From Rebecca billardiae RCC1528 (lineage: Eukaryota > Haptophyta), in NCBI GenBank assembly GCA_965240325.2, contig OZ251234.1, positions 124,001-188,000 of the forward strand: DNA of 64,000 nucleotides. Direction: 5' to 3'. The notes under the pieces were generated by a model. The model was not told the DNA's origin. It made no database searches and saw only the letters and a list, made by a program, of their open reading frames with translations. The translations under genes were made by a program, and so were the position numbers. Below are positions 9,832-21,100 of the stretch, piece by piece; position 1 is the first letter of the stretch, and every line of letters starts with the position of its first letter.

Positions 9832-12800
9832 CTAGCCCACCCTGCGCAGCCGCTCCGCGATGTCGTCCATCGAGCCAGCGCTCGCCTCGTGCGGCTGCTT
9901 CGCCGGCCCCTCCGCGTCCATCAGCGCGGCGGGCGGCGAGCCGCCGCGCGACGACGAGCGGCGGCGCGCGCTCATCCGGCGCTCGGCGGCGGGCACGTAC
10001 GGCGCGGAGGTTGAGCCGACGCCGGCCTCGCCCAGGTCTGCCGGCACCATCGGGCCGGCGTGCAGCGCGGTCTCGAGGGCGCTGCTGCCCTCCGCGCCGC
10101 CCGCGGGCGCGTCGGGGCGCGAGCCGCGCCGCGCCACCGTCGCGCGGTCGCGCGACGCTCGGCGCGAGCCGAGCTTGGGCACCGCGGGCGGCGGCTGCGG
10201 CGGCTGCGGCTGCGGCGGCGAGGCGTGGCGCGGCGGGCGCCCCGCGCCGCCCGGCGCCGGCGTCGCGCCGGCCGGCCGCCTGCCTGCGCCGCCGACCGTG
10301 GGCGGCGTGCTGGCCGTGCGCGCGCCGCCGCTAAAGCTGAACTGGCTGGCGGTGCGCTCGAACTTGTGCGCGCTGCCGCCGATGCTCGCCGCCGCGCGGA
10401 ACGACGCGCCGGTGCTGCTGCCGCCGAGCGAGGGCGTGCGCGAGAGCCGCGTGCGCCGCTTCTGCGCCTCCGCCTCCTCGCGCTGCCGCGCCTCCGCCTC
10501 GGCGCGCGCGCGCCTCAGCGCCTCGGAGTGCGCGCCGGTCGCCGCGTCCACCGCGAGCAGCGCGGACGTGTCGTCGACCGTGGCGGGGCGCGTGGCCGCG
10601 CCCGCCGCGCGCGCCATCGCCATCAGGCTGGGCGCGTCGGCGCCCGCGCCGGCGGTGCCCGGCCGCGTCGCCACCACGTGCAGCGCGCGCGCGATCGCGT
10701 CCGCGTCGGTGGGCGCGCCGCCCAGCTGCGCGCCGGCCGCCGCCTCCGCCTCCGCGCGCTTGCGCGCGCGCCGCCGCGCGCGGCGCTCCTCCTTGGCGGC
10801 GGCGGCCGCGTCGGCGTGCGCGCTGAGCGGCTCGGCGTCCGACGGCTCGAACGCCTCGCCCAGCTCCGCGTCGAGCGCGGCCGACGCGCCGGGCTGCGCG
10901 CTGAGCGCCCGGCCGAGGTGTGCGCCGTGCGTCGCGCCGCGGTCGAGCGCTGAGCGCGCGCCGCGCCGCTCGGTCGGGTCGGCGGCGTCGGGCGGGAGGC
11001 CGTGCGCCTTGACGCCGTGCGAGTGCGCGCGCGCCGCGGCGGAGGGCCTGCGCCCGCGCCGCGCCTCGCCCTCCGCGCCGCCCCCGCCCTCCGCGCCCGC
11101 CTCGTCCACGTGCCTCCCCAGCGCCAGCGCCACCGCCCTGTGGGTGAGCGTCGCCTGCATCTTGGAGACCGCCTGGCGGATCTCGCGGGCGCCTGGGGAG
11201 GAGCGGCGGTGGGAGGGCGAGACCGAGGCGCGGTCCTTGGCGAGGGAGTGCAGCACCGAGGCGAGCCCGCCGCCCGAGGCGGAGAGCCGCTTGTTCGTCG
11301 CCTTGGCCACGACGGCGCCGAGCCCGCCGCCCAGGCCGCGCGGCGGCCCGGCGGCGCCGCCCGCGGCCGCGGCCGCGCCGAGCCTGCCGCCGAGCCGGCC
11401 GCCGCCCGCGTCCGCGCCGCCGCCGGCCAGCCGCCCGCCGCCCGGCGCGGGCAGCGGCTTCGGCTTGCGCTCCGCGCCCCACATCCGCGCGAATGCGCGC
11501 AGGCACGACTGCAGCAGGATGTCCGTGCGCACCACGCAGTTCTCCACCGTCGGGGACGCGTCCGCGCCCGACGCGCCCGCGCGCCGCGCAAGCGCCTCCC
11601 AGCTGAGGCCGCCCTTCTGCCGCGCGCCTGCGGCGTGGCGCGGTACGGCGGTGCGGCGGTGCGGTGCGCGTGAGCCGCGCGAGCCAGCGCGCGCGCCCCC
11701 CCCTCGCGCCCCTCCCCCCTCCCGCCGCCGCCGCGCACACCTGCGAACCCCGAGGCCAGCTTGCTGTGCGTGTGCGCGCGCACGTTGGCCTCATGCAGCC
11801 GCTGCAGCTGGGGCAGCTCGAGCTCGAGCGCGGTGCGGACGAGGCCCTCCCAGAACTCCTTCCACGTCATCTGCACGTCCACCGCCGCGTCCGCGCCCTG
11901 CGTCGCGGAGAGCAGGTCGCCCATCTCCTCCGACTGCGCAGCAGGAGCGGCGCGAGGGCGTGAGCGGGGCGTGAGCGGGGCGTTATGCGCGCGCGCGCGC
12001 GATCGATGCGCGCGATGCGCGGTGCGAGGCGCGCGGCGCGCGCGCGGCGCGCGCGCGGTGCGGCGGCGGCGCGTGCGCACCTGCGCGGCCAGGAAGACCT
12101 TCTGCAGCTGCGCCGCGTTGAGCGGCGGCGGCATCGGCTCGGCCGCCGCCCTGAGCTCCCGCCGCGCCGTCGGGCTGGCGGCCGGGCCGCCGCTCGCGTT
12201 GAGCGCGCCCGGCGCGCCCTCACCGCCCAGCAGCGCCTCGAGCGCGCCGGCCGGCCCTGCGCCAAAGATGGGCGACGGGTGCTGCGCGGCGCCGGGCGGC
12301 GGCCCGAGCGTCTCCGCCGCGCCGAGCCGCTCCTGCGCGCGCTCCTCCGCCATCTCCGCCTCGTCCTCCTCCAGCGCCGCCCAGCACGCCTGCCAGAACA
12401 GCCCCCACTCGCCAAAGCCCAGTGTGGGCCCTCTGTTGGCAATCCACTTGCGGATTGCGAGCCGGCTGGCGGCGTTGCGCGCGGCCGCGGCCGCGGCCGC
12501 GTCGGAGCCGCCGCGGCTGGCGGCGGCGGTCTTCCACTTGCCGCCCAGCTTGGCGAGCAGCCGCGCGTGGTAGTCGAAGATCGCCTTGAGCGAGTCCTGC
12601 GGCGGGCGCGGGTGCCGCACGGGTCGCGGGGCGCGGCGGGGCGCGGCGCGGGCGGGCGCGGGCGCCGTCGGCGCGCGCGCGGCGCGCGCGCGCGCGCGCG
12701 CGCGCGCACGGCGCGGGTGCGCGGTGGGTGCGGTGCCCCGCTGCCGCCGCCCTGCGCCCTACCCCACGCGCCGCCGCGCGCCGCGCCCGTCCGCGCCCCA

Positions 12801-15030
12801 CCTCGTACTCGTAGTACAGCTCGGCCATCGGCTTGGCGTCGAGCATCTGACGCAGCCTGTCGTCCGCGCGCTCGGACGCGAGTCTGAAGTGGTTGTTCCA
12901 GCAGCGCTCGAGCGAGGTGGCGAGGGTGGCGCCCGAGCCGCCGTACCGCGCGTGCGCCAGCCGCACCATCGACGAGAGGAACGACGGCAGCAGCAGCGCC
13001 GCGTCGGAGGAGACCACCGCCATCGGCGTGATCATCGGCCGCGGCGTGCGGCCGCGCGGCAGCTGCTTGGCGCGCGCGGAGGCGGAACCGTCGGCGCCGC
13101 GCGGCTGCTGCGCGGACGCCGCCTCCTTCGCCTGCGTGCCCACCGCGTCGGCCATCTGCACCGAGGCGATGAACACCTGGTTCACCTGCTCGGCGCTCAT
13201 CACCGCGCGGCCCGCCGCCGAGCTCGGCCGCTTGCGCGGGCTGCCGCCCTCCTCCCCGTCCGAGCAGCCCGCGCCCTCGTCCGCGCCCGCCGCCGGCTCG
13301 GCCGCGGGCGCGCCCCCGGCCTCCGCGCCCGCCGACGCGATCGACGCGCGCTTCTTCTTGGCCGCGGCGCCCTTCTTCGCGCCCTTCCCCCCGCCGCGCG
13401 CGCCGCCCCTGCCCGGCGGCGCGCCCGCCTCCGCGCGCCCCTCCTCCTCCTCCTGCTGCAGGTAGAAGACGCCGCCGTCCTCTGCGCCCTCCGAGTCGCC
13501 GCCCTGCACGCCGTGCTGCGAGGGCGGGAGCAGCCGCGCGTCGCGGCAGAAGGTGGTGAAGTCGTTCTTCGAGACCGTCGCCGCCTTCTCGATGGTGTGG
13601 ATGCGCATCTGCGCGCGCGCGAGGGGCGCGCGCAGCGCCGGCGCGTGAGCCGCGCCGCGCTGCGCGCCGCCGTCGAGCGGCTGGCGGCGCGCGCGGCGCG
13701 CGGCGAGTCGCGGCGCGGCGCTGCGGCGCGGCGCGGCGCACACCTGCGCCTCGCTCGTGCGGTCGAGCGCGGCGTACCGCCTGAACATGGCGAAGACGCC
13801 GACGTGCCTGCTCGCGAGGAACGCGCGCAGCTGCGCGATGTCCCACTCGTCGACCTCCGCCTGCTCGGCCGGCAGCAGGTCCACGATCTCCTCCAGCATG
13901 CGGTCCATGTGCCGGTCAAACTGGCGCGCGTCCGAGCCGTCGTTGTACGTGGGCTTGGTGCGCGCGAGCGAGGCGAGGGGGTCGTCGGAGGCGCCCTCGT
14001 TGCCCGTCGCCCAGCCGTGCAGCCCGGCGATCCCCGTCGGCCGGTCCACCATCGGCCGCACCAGCTGCCCCGTGCGCGCGTCTTCCTCCAGCTCGTACCG
14101 CTTCACGCGCGCGTGCTGCGTGCGCACCACGCGCCGCACCACGCGCGTGTCGAACCGGCCCGCGTACCGCGGGTCGCGCCAGCGGAGCTGGCGCAGCGCG
14201 AAGCGGAAGCCGGCCGAGTGCGTGTCGTACAGCTGCGGCTGCTCCGTCATCCCGCGCAGGTACGCCGCCGCGGCGAGCTCGTACTGCCCCGCGCTCAGCA
14301 GCCCGCGCGCGTCTGATGGCCGCACCGCCGCCATCATCGCCTCGTCGACGCCGGGCAGCAGCTCGTCCCACGGGTCGGGCGGGCCGTGCGAGTCGTCGGA
14401 GGAGGCGTCGGAGCGCGAGTCCGCGTCGCTGTGCGCCGAGCTCGACGCGCTGCCCTCCTCGCCGCCCGCCGCGCCGCCCTCCGCCCCCGGCCGCCCCTCC
14501 GCCGCGCGGAGCTCCTGCCGCTCGTGCAGCTGCGCGAGCGCGCCCTTCAGCTGCGCGGTGTGCCCAAAGTCGCTGGGCGCGGCCCAGCGCGCGTCGAGCA
14601 TGGCGATGAACTCCGCCGTGGGCATCGGCTTGAACGACTCGGCGCGCTCCACATTGGGCGGCGGCGGCGGCGGCGCCGCCTGCTCCAGGTAGACTCGGGA
14701 GTGGTGCCGCGCGGCCAGCTGCCGCCACTCGACCGGGTGGGACTGGCGGCTGGCGTGGCGGATGGTGAGCGAGCGCGGCGGGAGCGCGGCGAGCGCCGAG
14801 GCCGGGCGCGACGGCCGGCCGAGCGACGGCTGGCTGCTCAGCGCCGACTGGCGCGAGTGCGGCCGCTCGGCCGGGCGGCCGAGCGCCGAGGCCGATGCGG
14901 TGCTCGGGCGCTCGCGGCCCTGCGCCGGTGGGACGCGCGGCGGCAGGGCGCGGCCAGCCGGCCGGATGGGCGCATGGCTCACCGCCGAGATGGGCCGAGG
15001 CTCAGGCGGCCTGCGCACCGTGCCGTGCAT
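9832..15030 (-). CDS. Large unknown multi-exon protein (about 1529 aa)
   Basis: Function not recognised. Reading minus, five exons all join in phase 0: 15030-13744, 13608-12802, 12596-12081, 11933-11739 and 11616-9832. Donors are GTGTGC, GTGGGG, GTGCGC and GTGCGC; acceptors are all CAG. Ordered segments alternate with Ala/Gly/Arg-rich linkers. A recurring helical pattern can be seen: VNQVFIASVQMAD, then LLPSFLSSMVRLAHARYG and LERCWNNHF in exon 2. It recurs as LQKVFLAAQ, then WKEFWEGLVRTALEL in exons 3-4. Exon 3 also has IRKWIANRGPTLGFGEWGLF. Such F--FL-ALVRLA--Y repeats are common in unclassified EF-hand-like proteins of flagellated protists, so a cytoskeletal or flagellar role is only a guess. 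The C-terminal ~500 residues look disordered. Confidence 0.75.
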
Positions 15031-15298
15031 GCTGGGCGCACGGCGCCCTCCCCCAACCACCCTGGCTTGGCAAGGGCGGGCGTCGGCGGCAAGGGCCGAC
15101 ACCGTTACAAGGTGTCCACTGCACGCTCAAGCCTCAAGCGCCGGCGCGGCGGCTGCCGGCGCTGCCCATGAGCTGGCTGCATCATGGCCGCAAAAATGTT
15201 GCGCCCTTCGCCGCCGCAGGCGGGCGGTTGCCGGTTCGGCCTTGTTCGTCACCACAAACGCGCAGGCGTGCGGCCGCGACGAACGCGAAGGCGCCAGA
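15031..15298. promoter_or_regulatory. Putative bidirectional promoter
   Basis: 268 bp separate the divergent start codons of the large unknown gene (minus) and the small plastid-leader gene (plus). Support is positional; no motif assigned. Confidence 0.35.
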
Positions 15299-15757
15299 AT
15301 GATGTCCGCACGCTTTGCCCTGCTCGCGCTGCTGGCGTCGCTGGGCGTCGCGCGCGGCGTGGTCCCGGCGTGCGCGCGTCCCGCGGGCTCCGTGCTCGCC
15401 GCGCGCGCGCGCACGCCGCGCTCCGCGCTGCTGGCCGGCCCGCGCGCTCCGAAGGAGGAGAGCGGCGAGGGCGAGAAGAAGAAGGGCCTCTCCCTGGGCG
15501 GCCTCGTGCAGCTCGTCACGATGGGCGCCGGCGCGCCGTCGCTCGGTGAGTACAAGGGAATGGACGGGAACACGGCGATGTTCGAGCTCGAGGCGAACAA
15601 CTTCGAGGACAAGGACGGCAACGTGCGCAAGGGGCGCTACTTCGAGGACGGGTACGTGGACGACCCGGCCGGCGGGGATGCGCCCCCGGGCTTCCTTGAG
15701 AACCTTCTCAGCGGCGGTCAGCTGCAGCGTGAGTACGACGAGCGGACGAGGAAGTAG
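15299..15757 (+). CDS. Small protein with probable bipartite plastid-targeting leader
   Basis: Single-exon 152-aa ORF starting with Met-Met. Residues ~1-20 (MMSARFALLALLASLGVARG) form a clean signal peptide. It is followed by ~35 residues rich in Arg, Ala and Ser without acidic residues, as in the transit-peptide part of the bipartite leaders used by secondary-plastid algae. A Lys-rich stretch (EEKKKGLSL-like) and an acidic mature part follow, with a short hydrophobic helix (GGLVQLVTMGAGAPSLGEY) and the motif FLENLLSGGQLQREYDERT. No catalytic motif is visible and the function is unknown. No transmembrane segment is evident in the mature part. Plastid location is inferred from the leader alone. 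Confidence 0.7.
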   Translation: MMSARFALLALLASLGVARGVVPACARPAGSVLAARARTPRSALLAGPRAPKEESGEGEKKKGLSLGGLVQLVTMGAGAPSLGEYKGMDGNTAMFELEANNFEDKDGNVRKGRYFEDGYVDDPAGGDAPPGFLENLLSGGQLQREYDERTRK

Positions 15758-16337
15758 AGCGGGCACGCGCCCGTGCCCGTCGGCTGCGCCTCGCCGCGCG
15801 CACGCGAGGCGCGCCACCACTCAGTCAGGGGCAGCATCACACGGGCCGCTGCTGCCTGCCTGCCGTGCCGTCCATCGCCGGCCTCACTGAGTGAGTCACT
15901 CGCCGTCATCTGCTGCACCTGCGGGCACGGACTTTGCTGGGCAGCTGGCAGGCCCTGCCGGAGCGCCGCCAAGGCGAATCGGCACCGCCGCCCATACCGG
16001 CACTGGGCTCTGGCGCCACCACTGCGCGCAGCGCTACGGCCGTGCCGGGCCGGTGAGCAGACTGAGCTCACCTATGGGCCCCGCGGGCCCGGGCCGGCCC
16101 CGCAGGGGCGCAGGCGGCCCCGCGACAGTCACTTCTGTCAGTGGCGCGACACTCCGTGACGCCCGACACCATGGCGGCGCCGGCGGCGCACGGGCCAGCC
16201 TGGCACTGCCTCTCGGCGGGATGGCCCGGGATCGGCAGCGGATCCGACTCGCCCGGCACCGGGACGAGTGACGGACGGCACTCCGACAGGTATCGACTCG
16301 ACGTCGATACTGCTCGCACTATAGATCTGTCGTATAC

Positions 16338-16373
<36 letters not shown>

Positions 16374-17407
16374 GCTACAAAAACTGCAGACTCAGTCGCT
16401 GGCGTGCGCGAGTGTACAAGCTGTCATCAATGCTGTGACGGATGAGTCGGATGCTCATCGCCGTTGGTCGCCACCGTCAATTCGTGCTGACGGCGCTGAG
16501 CCGTCGGAAGGTCTGTCGGAAGGATGCAGGCCGGCATGTCGGGGCGCATGTCTCAGGCATGCTGAGGGGCATGGACGGAAGTGTGCTCTGGGATCGGGCA
16601 GAGCTTGTAGTTCCACTCGAGCGAGGCTCGCCGCTTGGCACGCGGCGCCAGCCCGGCCGAGCGCTGCGTCGCGTGCCGAGCGAGCTGCTGCAGCAGTGCA
16701 AGGCGTGGCGGCCGTTGTGGCCGGCCTGTGATTGCGCCAGCGGAATTATTGGACGGCCCTGACCATGTGATCCGTCGCCGCCGCCACCCTGCGCCGGGGG
16801 GGAGGTACCAGGCGCGTGAGCGCGAGTGTGCGCGTGCGCAGGCGCGAGGGTTCGCGTGGTGCGCGCGTACGTGCGGCGACCTCGAAGATGAGGCGCACGA
16901 CGAGGAGCTGCTTGACGAGACGCAGCACGCCACGCGCCTTGCGTGCATCGGTCTGGACCGCAGCCGCGGCCCACATGGGGAGAAGCGATGGCGGGGCTCC
17001 CGGCGTCCGCTCGATCTGCCACCGCCGTGTTTGCCCGCCCCCCAAGATGAAGGCAGCAGCTTGATGAAAGCTCTGCTGGAGGCTTGAGTGCTTTCAGGGT
17101 GTGGGCCTTGTTCAGGGGCTTCGGCCGCGTGTTCGGCTGTTCGCCCCGTCTATGTCGTCGGAGCGGAATCGCGCGCAGATTACTTGGAAAATGTCCATTA
17201 GGTGGCCACACGGCCCGTGAGTGGACGGATTCGGGGTGGAGATGATGATGCCGCGTACAAAACGCGTCTCGTCAAGTCACGGCCGTTATTAAAAAGCGAG
17301 ACGTCGTCGTCAACGAACAAGACTCCTGAGCCCCGGACTCCGTCGGTCACTGCTCAGTGAGTGCTCACGAAGCACGCGCGCCCGGAGCGATGCGGACGCA
17401 CGCACAC
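15758..17407. other. Intergenic region with TA microsatellite
   Basis: 1.65 kb without a supported gene, between convergent 3' ends. ORFs here are short, Arg/Ala/Pro-rich and inconsistent with any family. It includes the TA repeat listed separately. Confidence 0.5.
16342..16371. repeat. (TA)n microsatellite
   Basis: About 14 uninterrupted TA units in an otherwise GC-rich intergenic region. Confidence 0.9.
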
Positions 17408-18821
17408 TCACGGTTTGCCCGTGGCGGCGCGCAGGGCGGCGTCGAGGTCCTTGGGCACGTCGTACCACGCGGAGAAGAAGCGCACCGCCGTCGCGACCAG
17501 CCGCAGCCGCCCCGCCGTGTCCAGCGCCTCCGCCTCGGCGCGCGTGAGCGGCGGCGCCGCCGGGTCGGTCGCAACGTCTGCGCGCCGGAAGACGAGCGCG
17601 AGCGACGCGCGGGGCTGGAGCGCGCCCTCGCGCTCGCACGCGGCGCCCCAGTGGACGACATTGCCGTTCCACCCCATCAGCGTCCCCGCGCGCACCGGCG
17701 CGAGCGGGCGCACGCCCTTCAGGTCCACGTCGGGCGCGAGCCGCCCCTGCCGGCCGCGCTCGTAGCCGTCGTCGTGTTGCCGCGGCAGCACGTACATGGG
17801 GCCGTTGGAGAGGGTGACGTCGTTGAGCGGCAGCCAGACGGAGAGCACGCGCGGCCGCCCATCCGCGTCGAGCGCCTCGGCGCGGCCGTAGTCGCGGTGC
17901 GGCCGCGCAAAGTTGTTGCCCGCGTAGCTGCGCGGCGCGCGGCGCGCGGTGGCGGCGGGGCCGCGCGCCGCGCGCGACGTGGCGTGGGCTCGCGGGCTCG
18001 GGGGCGGGACGGCGGGCGGGCGGGCGGCGCGCGCGCGCGCGGCGGGGCGGGGCGCGCGCGCGCGCACCGCCGCCCCGCGCGCCCCGCCTCGTACTCCAGC
18101 TTGAACGCCGCCACCGACGGCTCGAGCACGCACGCGCCTCCAAGCAGCGCCTCGGCGCAGCCCCACATGCCGCGCACCAGCTGCCAGGTGGCGTCGAACA
18201 TGAAGACGAAGGCGGGCGGGAGCGAGGGCGTGTGCGCGCGCAGCCGCGCCATCAGCCGCACGAGCGAGCGCAGCGCAGCCGCGTCCTGCGCGATCGCGCA
18301 CGCGCCCTCCGCGCCGCGCGCGCGCTCGGCGCGGCGCGCGCGCGCGCCGCCCGGCGCGCGGCCGGCGCGCGGCAGCGAGCCCGCGGCCGCGTCCGCCGCG
18401 TCCGCCTCGGGTGCGTCGGGCGCGGCGGGCGGCCCCTCCCACACGAAGTAGCCGTCGCGCTCGAGCCGCGCGGCGAGCCGCGCGCGCTCCTCGCCCGCGG
18501 GCGGCGCCCGCAGCGCCACGCTCGAGCGCTCGCACACGTGCGCGCAGCCGCTCGCCAGCCGCGTCCAGAACTCGGCTGAGCGCCACTCCGAGGCGGCGGC
18601 GGCGGCGGAGGGCGGGCGCGCGGGCGGCGCGGGCGCAGGCCTGGGCCTCTTGTTGCGCGTGCCGGCCTCGGCGTCGGCCTCCTGCGCGCCCGCGCCCTCC
18701 TCCGCCGCGTCGAAAAGCTCCCAACCGCCGCCACCGCCGCTGCCGCCGCTGCCGCCGCCAACGGCCGGCGCGGCCGGGCGCGCGCCGCTCCCTCCAGCGG
18801 CCGCCGCCTCGCCGCCGCCGC

Positions 18822-18857
<36 letters not shown>

Positions 18858-19428
18858 CGTCTGCGGCAGCCCAGGAGAGGGCGCACACGCGCGCGTCTGC
18901 CCACGAGCACTCGTCCAGCGTGAAAGGCGGCGGGCGCGCTGGCAGGCCCGACGCGCCCGCGGCCCGAGCGCGCGGCGGCGCGGCCGCGCGCAGCACCGCC
19001 GCCCAGCGCGCGCGCAGCTCCTCCTCGCGCTCCCCTTGCGCACCCGCACCCGCGCGCTCGGCCTCGGCTGAGCCCTCGGCGCGCGAGCGCGCGCGCCGAG
19101 CGGCGGCGGGTTCGGGCGGCGCGCGCGCACAGCAGTCGAGGACGAGGACGGGGCAGCGCTGCGCACGCGGCGCTGCGCCGGACGCGGGCGCGTGCCGCGC
19201 GCCCTCGGCGCCCGCCTCCGCCTCGTCCAGCGCCGCGCCATCAGCCACCCCGAACAGCCAGGCCGCGCCGTGCTGCGACCCAGTGGCGCTGCGCGCCTCC
19301 GCGGCCAGGACAGCGTGCGCGAGCTGCGCGCGCTCGGCCAGCGCGGCGGGCGCTGGGTCGGCCTCGCGCGCGGCCGCGCGCGCCGCGGCGCTGCCACGTG
19401 GCCGCTGCCGCTCCGCCGCCGCCTCCGC

Positions 19429-19473
<45 letters not shown>

Positions 19474-20889
19474 TGCGCGTGCTGAGCCGCTGACCACGAC
19501 GAGCATCGCGCCGTCGCGCCGCGCGCGCCGCGCGAGCTCGGCGAGCGCCGCGGCCTCAGCCCCGCGCGGCCGCGCGGCGCCGGCCTCCCCGCCGCCGCCG
19601 CCCAGCAGCGCGGCCGCGCGCGCCTCCCGCATCGCGCCCAGGTCGACCACGATCGCGGCGTAGCGACGGCTGGCCAGCGGCTGCGCTGAGAGCGCGGCTC
19701 GGAGGGAGGGCGCGCGCTCGTCTGGCAGGAGATGCACGGTGCACCCCGCGCCGCCCTCCGCAGCGCCGCCCGCCGCCTGGTCGGACGGGCCGCCGCCGCC
19801 GCCCTCGGCCGCGCTGACGCCGCCTGCCGCGCCCGCGCCCGCGCCCGCGTGCGTGCGGCAGCGCAGCCCAAAGTGCATGGCCGCCAGGTTGACGAGATCG
19901 GGCTCCACCTCGAGCGCGTCCACGAGGGCGTGCGGCGCGTGGCGGCGGAGGAAGGAGGGCAGGAGCCCGCCGCCCAGCCCGAGGAGCAGCACCGAGCCCG
20001 CGAGCGCCGGCGCCGTGCCGCGCTCCACGCCGTCAGCGCCCGGACCGTCCGCGCCGTCGGCGCACGCTCGGCCGCCGCCGCCGGCTTGGCCGCCGCCGCC
20101 GCCGCTGCCGGTCCCGCCGCCGCCGCCGCCGCCGCGCTGCGCGAGCGCCATCAGCGTGAGCGCGGCGGCGGTGGTCGTGTCCCAGCTCTCGAGCTGCGCG
20201 CCGGGCTCGTCGGCCAGGTCCATCTCCGCCGCGCGAGGCCCGTCCACGTCCCGCCACTCGCCGAGCACCAGCTGCCGCACCGTCGCGCCGTGCGCGTGCT
20301 CGCCCGTGTCCATCGCCACGTCCAGCACGGCCGTGCACGCGCGCGCGCAGTGGTGGAGGACGGCGACGGGCCAGCGGACGGCGCCGGAGGGGCGCACCTC
20401 GAGCGGCATGGCGAGCGAGAGCACGTCGAGCAGCAGCGCGCGCGCCCACGCGCCCGCCGCCTCGTCCCCCTCTCCGCGCGCCGCGCTCGGCAGCTGCGGC
20501 GTGGCGGTCTGCACCATGCCCGAGCCCTCGTGCAGGAAGGCGACGCGGTTGGTGTCGCCGTCGGGGACGACCTCCCAGCCGTGGCGCATGAGCAGCTCGG
20601 TCGCGCCGGCCGCGAGCTGCGAGAGCACCATCAGCCCCGCGTCCGCCTCGTCGATCGCCTCCGCCGAGTTGGCGCCCTCGCGCGGCGACAGGTCGTCGTT
20701 GCGCGTCACGCGCTGCGCCATCCGGAGCAGGGGCAGCACGGCGCCCGCGGCGACGACGCGCACGGCAGCGACGACGGCGTCTGGCGCCGCGACGAGCGCC
20801 TCGAACAGCTCGCGCGCCGCCTCCGTGCGCGCCGGCGCCTCGGCCGCGTCGACGACGGCCCGCACGCGCTGGTCCAATGACCCCGGCAT
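17408..20889 (-). CDS. Fused SAM methyltransferase-like / phytanoyl-CoA dioxygenase-like protein
   Basis: About 1108 aa from exons 20889-18083 and 17927-17408. The N-terminal half has a class I SAM-binding motif, [14 protein letters not shown] (~residue 296), then [19 protein letters not shown] and YAAIVVDLG. This is the arrangement of spermidine-synthase-like or METTL13-type methyltransferases. The C-terminal ~320 residues look like a PhyH-type Fe(II)/2-oxoglutarate dioxygenase: [10 protein letters not shown] at its start, HRDYG supplying the HxD iron ligands, [17 protein letters not shown], and [10 protein letters not shown] supplying the distal His. Between them lie long Ala/Arg linkers and two Asp runs encoded by pure GTC-strand repeats. 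The junction keeps phase only with a GC donor (EYEAG then YAGNN), so that boundary is tentative. An in-frame Met six codons upstream (20907) is an alternative start. Substrates are unknown. Confidence 0.8.
18835..18862. repeat. (GTC)n run encoding poly-Asp
   Basis: Trinucleotide repeat inside the methyltransferase/dioxygenase coding exon, read on the minus strand as a GAC run (consecutive Asp). It sits next to a GCC run encoding Gly. Confidence 0.85.
19434..19473. repeat. (GTC)n run encoding poly-Asp
   Basis: Second and longer GTC trinucleotide run in the same exon, encoding about 13 consecutive Asp codons on the minus strand. Confidence 0.9.
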
Positions 20890-21100
20890 CGTGGCCGATG
20901 TTGGCATGTTCGGGCGGAGCGCGCCGAGAGGCCTTCCGGACGCGGTCTGAAAGCCCCGGACCGCGCTCGCTTGATGAGTCCGGTAATTATGGCCGGATTG
21001 AGAACCCAAAAGCATCGCCGAGCTCGGCGATCGGGGCCAGAGCTGCTGCGCAGAGTGGTCGGGCTGCCCGAGACAGCACATCTTGGGGTGTCGTGGCGAG
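20890..21100. promoter_or_regulatory. Putative bidirectional promoter, methyltransferase fusion / V-ATPase c
   Basis: About 210 bp lie between divergent start codons of a housekeeping proton-pump gene and the fusion gene. The call is positional; no motif recognised. Confidence 0.45.
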
